A stretch of 64,000 nucleotides of DNA. Source: Istiophorus platypterus. Its lineage: Eukaryota > Chordata > Actinopteri > Istiophoriformes > Istiophoridae. This document shows, piece after piece, positions 25,661-64,000 of this stretch. A program made the translations under genes and the position numbers. The notes under the pieces are model-generated. The model was given only the letters and a program-made list of their open reading frames with translations. It searched no databases and was not told the origin of the DNA. The stretch is from contig CM029128.1 of assembly GCA_016859345.1 (NCBI GenBank), forward strand, positions 20,558,104 to 20,622,103, read 5' to 3'. The number at the start of each line of letters is the position of its first letter. Positions within the stretch are counted from its first letter, which is position 1.

Positions 25661-26258
25661 GGGTGTACTGGTCTTACAGAGGTCAGAGTGTACCAAAGCA
25701 AAGAGGGCAGTGGAGAATTTCTTTTAAACATCCTATTAGCAGAAATGATTCATCCCAGCGATGAAAACTAAAGATATTAATTTTATGTTGTTTCACTCCT
25801 TTTTTCCAAAAAAAACTTTAATATAAAGAGAAGAAAATGAAAAAATAAAAGACAAGGGGGAAGATCAAATTACCTCAGTCCCTGTGTTAAATTCATGTTC
25901 CGGTCATTGTTTCTGCAAAATAAATCTACAAATACCTGCAGTAAGTTTCAAACATTTAATAAGATTCTCTTAATTAGCACTAAAATAAACTAAAAACTAA
26001 CTGAGAAGCCAAATGGTTGCACATCAAATGCTGTGGAAAGATGGCAACAGAGGAGACTTTGTGACATGCAGCAGAAACTGTAAATAAATAGGAATGACAA
26101 AAGTTGTAAATGACTAAAAATACATCAATGCATTTTAAAATGTAAACAAGCCTTCTATTACAGCCTTTAAACACATTAGAATGATTTCACTCACAATTAT
26201 CACTATGAAAGATCAACCAAAAAAGTTATCCAGTCCAAACCTGGACCTAAGCTGGGTT

Positions 26259-26264
26259 TTTATT
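26259..26264 (-). promoter_or_regulatory. candidate polyadenylation signal of wdr7
   Basis: AATAAA on the minus strand, 211 bases after the wdr7 stop codon. It is the first exact hexamer I noticed downstream, but vertebrate 3' UTRs are often longer. Another AATAAA on the same strand is at 22592-22587. No transcript evidence is available. Confidence 0.3.
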
Positions 26265-26474
26265 TTTCTGAAAAAAAAAAAAACAAACCAAAAAACAAAA
26301 GCCAAACCAAAACAAACAAACAAACAAACAGACACATTTTGGGAGCTAAGATTAAAGTGACAATGAGTGAAACCATGCTTTTTATGTAGCTTTTCAAAAA
26401 CACAAAAAACAAAAAAAAAACTAAGAAGGTGCAGGATACAGGAACAGGGGCTCAGCTCCAGATACAGATCTGGT

Positions 26475-57533
<31,059 letters not shown>

Positions 57534-58910
57534 CTGGTAGAGAGAGCCAGAAAGAGAAATTAATAACAGCTTCCGCTGATGGTCTCTGTTAATTAAGTAG
57601 CGTCCATCCTGGCCTTAAGTCAGGAAGTTCCATATTTAGTTAATTATCTATTTTCTTTAGTTTCATAGCAATTGTTAAATAGATTTTGTTTGACCAAATA
57701 ATCTCAACATCTAACTACTACTAACTAGGTGAAGAGGGAATTTCCAAGCTCAACAATCCAAATTATGTCTGAAATCCTTTTAAGGTCTTTCACTTCCTCA
57801 TACCACCTGCAAATCCAAAACATTAACCTTTTAGTGGATCTCGGAGCAAAAACTTGCTGTTTAGCCCCTGCTGATGCAGCCACAAAAAATTATTTGGGAA
57901 ACATGCACCATTCATATGAGAAAAATGTGCACAGTTTTCAAAATTTGATTTTGAGAAATGGTCCCTCCACAAATGACCTTGATGGACCCTGGGCTTTTGT
58001 GGCTGCTGCCAGTTTTGCCCGGAAGGTTTACCAGCTCTGGCCCCCTTCCCCCAAAAAGTAGCATTATAATTAAATACACAGGAGCATGACAGACTATCAT
58101 ATAACACAGTACAGCACCACATAATACAGTTTATAACAGGGGTTCTGAATCTTTTATGGCCTTTCAATCCTCCTGACCCGAGTATCAACACCTTTATTAA
58201 ACTTTTCTACGGATATGTGAATGAAAAATATTTGTATTTTTAATTAGAATTTAAGGAGGTCAAAATATACCATGTGCAAATGATAATAAATTTCAAGGTT
58301 AATTGAGATACAGCTATACATATTGAGCTTACTTATCTTATTTATTGATCACTTATTTTGATGAAATGTCACATCATAACATTCTCATTACCTCACTTCC
58401 CAAATGTGTCTCCTGCAAATATCAAGCATCACTGAATGTAATAAAATAAAAGTCGGCCAGCTCCAGCTAATGTCTCTCACATGATTATAAACCACAATTA
58501 AATTACATACCTGCAGCCCAATTTCCTTGGTTGTGATGACTTACTAAATTTAGATAAATTAAGAGCCTCACAATTCATTTTTGAAAGATGTGAAGATACT
58601 GCACTGCTGTTTATTTTCTTCTCTGACACTTTCAGAGAGCGTTTAGCTGGATAGAGAGAATTTAGGGGATGTTTTTTATTCTTTCCATTTCTTTTCCTTT
58701 CCTCCTTTTCATGCTGAAAGGTGGTTAAAAAAAACAGCAGGCCTGTGAGTTTCCAGTGAGCTGATCACAACTGAACAGGCACACTTCTATTGTCCTGGTA
58801 TTAACCATTACTTACACACACACACAAACGCAGGCACACTTCTTATTGTCCCAATGAAAGCCTTTAGTCACAGCCTTTAGACACACATACACACACAAGC
58901 CCTGGAAGGA

Positions 58911-58913
<3 letters not shown>
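57534..58913. other. intron upstream of the first visible wdr7 exon
   Basis: I searched the minus strand for further WDR7-like residues between 57534 and 64000 and saw none, so this intron runs past the window edge. Confidence 0.45.

Positions 58914-58949
<36 letters not shown>
58914..58949. repeat. (TG)n microsatellite
   Basis: About 18 TG units. Confidence 0.94.
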
Positions 58950-58951
<2 letters not shown>

Positions 58952-59055
58952 TTGCATTGTGTTCATCAAGACGACCCCAAAATAACCTCTTTTGTATGTG
59001 TGCATGTAACACGGTCTTCACAGTGGGGAAGTGCTCATACTATGAGAGGAATACA

Positions 59056-59056
59056 T

Positions 59057-59139
<83 letters not shown>
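59056..59139. repeat. (TG)n microsatellite
   Basis: About 42 TG units, followed by GAAACAGAAA and more TG. Confidence 0.96.
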
Positions 59140-59143
<4 letters not shown>

Positions 59144-60407
59144 AGAAATGTGTGTGTGGGTGTGTGTGTCTAAACAGAATCACAGTTGGAGACAAGAGAT
59201 TCTTACTAACATTGGATCACAAAACCCAAATAAACTGTGTGTGTATGCCACAACCCAACACAACCAACACACACTGCATCCAGCTTCTGATTTTATTTCT
59301 TATTTTCTCGCCCTCTCTCTAGATGAGCGAGCACAGCATTGTTATGAATTTGTACAAGCACTAGCTCCCTAGACACATCAGGACATACACAGAAACACAG
59401 AACCACGCACACACTGTGAGAGGGAAAAGGTGAGTAAGCACACTGGACAAGATGAAGAGAGAGAGAGTGAGAGGCGGTTACTGCTGCGTCTATATCCTGT
59501 TGATCTTCACAGAGATTTCTTTTCACAAAAGTTGGAGTATGAATGCCTGTAAGCGCCTGATTACATGATTGAAACTTTTTTTGATTCAATGCATTTTGTA
59601 AGGACTATGATCTGTGAGGAAACTCCAACACTCGGCTGGCTGACCAATGGTATAACCTCATCACTCACTCAGTCACAGAAATTTGCATTTATAGGGCTGG
59701 CCCTGCTGTTGCTGTCCAGCCAGAACATTTACTGTAGGAACTTTCAACTTAATCTAGGATTTTACTTGCAGGATTTTCTTGTTTTGAACTGTTAGTTATC
59801 ATGAGAAATGTAAAAGAAAAAAGCCCCAGTTGGGCAAGCTGCAAACTGCTGATTCTCCAAGTGGTGCAGACAGTCAGAAGAAGATGTTACAGCTCTGCTG
59901 ACAAGGTTTGATTGACAGTTGATCGCTGAAAAACATTTAAGTGTAACGATTACACTTAAGTGAAAAAAAAAAAAAAAGCAGAGCAACAAAGATGATAGTT
60001 CAATTTTAAATAAGTTACTTTGGAGGACTACTACCTCATCAATATATTTTAGGTCTTATAGTGATACAAGACTTTTTGGACAAAATAGAAATAAAAAATT
60101 ACAGTTAAAATTCTAATATTTTGTCTGTGTATTCATTCCTGTTTCAATTTTTCAGACTTGGAGCCCCTCCCCCCATATTTCCATACTATATCCTGGTGCT
60201 CTTTATAATGAGATTGCTAAAGGCCAGCTGTCATTTGGAAGAAGGCCCAGCGGCCGACTCTGATAAATGGATTACAGATGGCATCCATCCCTCGGGCCAG
60301 ACTGGGCCAGTAGATAACAGAATTAGAGATAGACTTCCAACAAGAATTACTAAAAAGTTGAGATTTACAGAGAACAGGAGAAAGTAAAGAGAAGGAGAGA
60401 TAGACAG

Positions 60408-60440
60408 ATCAGACAGACAGACAGACAGACAGACAGACAG
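60408..60440. repeat. (CAGA)n microsatellite
   Basis: About eight CAGA units. Confidence 0.93.
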
Positions 60441-62641
60441 GGTATCTGGAGGTTTCAGAGGCATTATCAAAATATTATTTAGTATACAAACCTAGTTTTT
60501 AGGAGACAGAGGTGGGTGGAAAAACTAAGTGTGAACCTTTCTGAATTCAGAGATGATGGGTGGGATGATGGAGATTAATATCTTAACATGCTTACAGAGG
60601 AGAGCGGAGAGCAAGTGTACAATGTGTGGCATGATGTGTATTTAGTATTTGTTGGTGTGTTCAATAATTGAATCAATTAACAGTGATGGGACTGTTCCGT
60701 CACAACTTTCTCCACCAAATTCGGTTGGTTTCACTTGCTGCACTGTCACTGATTTATGCTTCTGAAATTCAAACTGGAACCAACATGGCCAAAACTCTGA
60801 AACTATTCTCAACCATCTTGTCAAAAGTGCACCAGAACTTAAATACAGTAAATCGGCGGTGGGAAGAAATATATTGATTTATTATTTCTAACACCTAATT
60901 TGGATAGTTGTTGATAGGTGTCAGGAGACTGTTCAGATGGTGTCATGATGTTAATGCTGACTGAGTGGTCTGGCACCTGTCTGTCAACTTAGTCCTACAC
61001 TAAGCTCATGTCTTTCCCTCTCTTGCCTTGAACCAGATTCATATTCAGACTGTTGAGCCAAATAGTACTCGAATAATAACTTTAGGAAAGGCTGTAATTT
61101 CCACTTTTCCAAATCCTGTTTTCACCTTCCCATTTTTACCATCTGTGTTTACTGTTGAAGATCACCTTAGACAGTGTCCTCTGACGGTCAAGCGGTAATA
61201 TCTAATAGAAGAGAAAAGGCGATAAAGATGTAGATGCATCCTCTGGGTCGCTTTCAATTATTACTGTGCGCTCAGAGCAATACGCGTTATGAGCGTGAGT
61301 AGGAACTAACTTGGATGTTTTTGCCCTGGGTTTTAGTCTATCAGGCTGCAAACAGGCTGCTTTAACTCTCTGGTTGGTGCCGGTTGTTGGATCCATTTTC
61401 TCTTCCCGAGAAGAAGAGAAAACGTGTTTTGTTTAACAAGTTATGAATTCATTGCTTCCCTCCACTTACACTCTTACACCATGCTGAGGACTAACTTGAC
61501 TTTAGACCAAAGTATTTTTTTTTCTCACAATTGTGGCCATATATGATATATAATATAATATGAAATAAATGTTCTGAAGCAGGTTGCAAAGCAAGTACAT
61601 CCCTTTGTTATCCATGATAGATAATCCAAGGGGTTAGACTCGGGTTTTTACTGAGATACAGAGAAAAGTGGCTGAAATGAATTTGGTAAAAAAAAAAGAA
61701 AAAGAAAAAAGAAGGAGTCATTACAAAGATAGTGGAGGGCATGAAGTTAGCACTGACAGAATAGATATAGATATGATAACATCACAAGTGACAAACACCT
61801 GAAAAAAGAACCAGAAGGGGAAAAACCAGCCTACCAAACACACCTGGTTGCTGTTATAAACTATGAGTTAGCAGAGTAAGATATAGGAAGTCAGGTGTTA
61901 GTGTTCCCTAATCTTACCCATCTGTTTTAAATATTTCACTGCTGGGGTATCTTGGATTTCTTTTAAAAATTCAAAATCGGAACTTTATATTCAATTCTGG
62001 CTGAAATCCCAAAGTGTGCAGAGGCACCAAATAAATCAAGATGAACTGTGGAAAACAGATCACCTGAGACAGTGTTTGCAGTTTTAAAAAAAAAAAAAAC
62101 CCTCACCTTTTTGAAAGTAAAAGATGTTTGAAAATACTTGCAGATTCCCTCAACTTTCATCATTTGTGAGATGTGAGGTTTTCTGCGGACAGTCAGCAGG
62201 TAGCATCACTTCCTGTCTGTTTACCTGCTGCCTCTTGGCCAGTGTGGGTGGACTGATTGATTTTTGAAGCTTATTGATCTGCTTCCTTCACGACCGGCAG
62301 ATCTATTATAATAACATTGTATCTAAATCCTATTTGTTGGCCAACCTTCTCCCAAACATAACCCAATAAACTAAAGAGGGGGATGGATGAGCTCCCCTTT
62401 CTGCTCGCCTCCGCTCGGCTAAATCTTCATAAAAACAGAAATGGATCGGGATAAAAAGGCTTTCTGGCTGAAATGACATTATCCGTACAGGAAGGAATCT
62501 ATTAAAAAGGGCAGGATGGTGTAATGCAACAACCTGTGGAGTCCATGCAATCACCGTAAAAATATGAACTTGTCATAAAAAAAAAAGAAACATCTTAAAT
62601 GTTAGAAAGGGAAAGCAGAAAGGGCTCTTTCACCTTTAAGT

Positions 62642-62701
62642 TAACATACATACATACACATACACACACACACACACACAAACACACACGTATACATATA
62701 C

Positions 62702-62748
<47 letters not shown>
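62642..62748. repeat. (CA)n-(TA)n-(CA)n compound microsatellite
   Basis: A CA block, an ATAC/TATA block of about 40 bp and a second CA block. The Tc1-like element starts directly at its right edge, consistent with insertion at a TA within the repeat. Confidence 0.94.
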
Positions 62749-62749
<1 letters not shown>

Positions 62750-63973
62750 CAGGTAAAATAAGTACTGAACACATCAACATTTTTCTCAGTAAATATATTT
62801 CAAATGGGGCTATTGTAAAGAAAATTTCCCCAAATGTCAGCAACAACCCAAGTAATCCACACATGCAAAGAAACCAAACAATAGATGTCCATAAATTAAC
62901 TTAAAAATTAAATTAACTGAAATGACACAGGGAAAAAGTCTTGAACACATGAAGAAAGGGAAGTGCAAAAAGGCCTGGAAAGCCAAGACGCCAGCTGAAA
63001 TCTGTCAGTAACTAGAAAGCAATCCTGCCCCATGTCAGTGCAAATTAATATCAACTGGTTCAGTCCCAACTGATGGTCTATAAAAAGGTGTCTCAGTACC
63101 AAGGTGTCACACAAGAAACATCTCAGGATGGGTAAAAGCCAAGAGCTCTCTCAAGACCTGCGCAACCTTATTGTTGCAAAACATACTGAAGGCATCGGTT
63201 ACAGAAGGATTTCCAAACTTCTGAATGTTCCAGTGAGCACTGTTGGGGCCATAATCCAGAAGTGGAAAAAACATCATTTCACCATAAACCGGGCACAACC
63301 AGATGCTCCTTGCCAGGTTTCTGGCAGAGGAGTGAAAAGCATTATCAGAAGAGTTGTCCAAGAGCCAAGGATCACTAGTGGAGAGCTTCAGAAGGACCTG
63401 GAATTAGCAGGTACAATTGTTTCAAAGAAAACAATAAGTAATTCACTCAACCACCATGGCCTGTATGTTCACTCACCACAAAAGACTCCATTGCTAAAGA
63501 AAAAGCATGTTGAAGCTCGTTTAAAGTTTGCTGGAAAAGCCTGTGAAATACTGGGCGAATATAGTCTGGTCAGATGAGACCAAAATTGAACTCTTTGGAG
63601 GCCATAATACACATCACCTCAAAAACACTATACTAAAAGTGAAGTTTGGAGCATCATGGTGTAGGGCTGTTTTTCAGCATAAAGTACTGGCATAGTTCAT
63701 ATAACTGAAGGAAGGATGAATGGAAAAATGTACCAAAACATTTCTTGGTAAAATTCTGCAGCCAGCTACCAGGATGCTGAAGATGAAATGAGGGTGGACA
63801 TTTCAGCAAGACAGTGATCCCAAACACAGCCAAGGAAACTCTCAATTGGTTTTAGAGAAAGAAAGTAAAGCTGCTAGAATGGCCCAGCCAATCACCTGAC
63901 TTGAATCAAATTGAAAATCTATGGAAAGAACTAAAGATCAGAGTTCACAGAAGAGGCCCACAAGAGTTGAATT
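62748..63973 (+). mobile_element. Tc1-like transposon, right end missing from the window
   Basis: The left terminal region reads accaggtaaaataagtactg then aacacatcaac, the TIR of a common fish Tc1-like family as I recall it. A 5' leader with tataaaaaggtgtctcag at about 63079 precedes the transposase frame. The recognisable element ends near 63973, where an 8-bp tandem repeat begins. The 3' TIR is not seen: it is either cut off or replaced by the repeat. Confidence 0.88.
63128..63970 (+). pseudogene. Tc1-like transposase, frameshifted
   Basis: Starts at ATG 63128 (MGKSQELSQDLRNLIVAKH). The first helix-turn-helix (HTEGIGYRRISKLLNVPVST) and second paired-type domain (RGVKSIIRRVVQEPRITSGE) are intact up to about 63545. 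An extra A near 63546-63548 shifts the frame. The first catalytic Asp (63573, VWSDETKIELF) and second Asp (63810, FQQDSDPKH) are then readable in one new frame, interrupted by TAG. The Glu (63913, QIENLWKELK) is two bases out of that frame. The D-to-E spacing fits DD34E with a 2-base loss. The two Asp are closer than in typical family members, suggesting an internal deletion. Confidence 0.88.
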
Positions 63974-64000
63974 GATCGATAGATCGATAGATCGATAGAT
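63974..64000. repeat. (ATCGATAG)n tandem repeat at window end
   Basis: At least three perfect 8-bp units, continuing beyond the window. Confidence 0.9.

Larger units (their letters stand above)
22587..26474 (-). other. 3' flank or possible long 3' UTR of wdr7
   Basis: Non-coding, containing a (CAA)n run near 22605, a (TG)n at 23468-23530 and a (CA)n/(CG-rich) tract at 25611-25660. Minus-strand AATAAA hexamers occur at both ends (26264 and 22592). Which part is transcribed cannot be told from the sequence. Confidence 0.3.

Noticed and set aside
57823..58191. 122-residue minus-strand frame just upstream of the 57306 exon, considered as another wdr7 exon
   Set aside because: Its residues do not resemble WDR7 and the phase and splice signals needed to join 57533 are absent.

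Overview
The window looks like a piece of a teleost fish chromosome. It is AT-rich and intron-rich, and its coding content is one vertebrate gene cut into small exons separated by kilobase introns. It carries many long (CA)n/(TG)n arrays, three Tc1-like transposons, and a fragment of the L2-type LINE common in fish genomes. There are no operons, no CRISPR array and no tRNA or rRNA genes that I can support.

Main gene: the 3' part of wdr7 (WD repeat protein 7, rabconnectin-3 beta) lies on the minus strand from about 57533 down to 26475. Eight exons (57306-57533, 49124-49310, 40572-40689, 40217-40366, 39986-40068, 39558-39657, 28952-29056, 26475-26678) all have GT/AG borders. Their phases join into one uninterrupted frame of 390 residues ending at a TAA. 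Upstream exons lie beyond the right edge. The introns carry most of the microsatellites, a 1515-bp near-identical tandem duplication (about 35.1-38.1 kb), two minisatellites, one decayed Tc1-like transposon, a Tc1-derived miniature element, and a few stretches that look like conserved non-coding DNA.

Left part (1-26 kb): positions 669-4572 hold a multi-exon, phase-consistent but frame-broken gene. It has acidic/serine-rich exons, at least one of them present in tandem copies, an SR-type repeat exon, and a C-terminal CxxC / DWKAVKYF domain broken by frameshifts and a CGA-to-TGA type stop. A minus-strand L2-type LINE fragment follows (8722-10213), then a block of exon-like fragments (10514-11680) I cannot name. 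Next are two copies of a ~320-bp sequence exactly 5000 bp apart that differ at only two CpG-type sites. The rest to 26 kb is non-coding as far as I can see, and the part nearest wdr7 may include its 3' UTR.

Right edge (62.7-64 kb): a Tc1-like element with a recognisable but frameshifted DD34E transposase runs into an 8-bp satellite at the window end.

I found no convincing new multi-gene system. The most interesting items are the duplicated-exon pseudogene, the two recent duplications, and a short fold-back repeat family tied to microsatellites.
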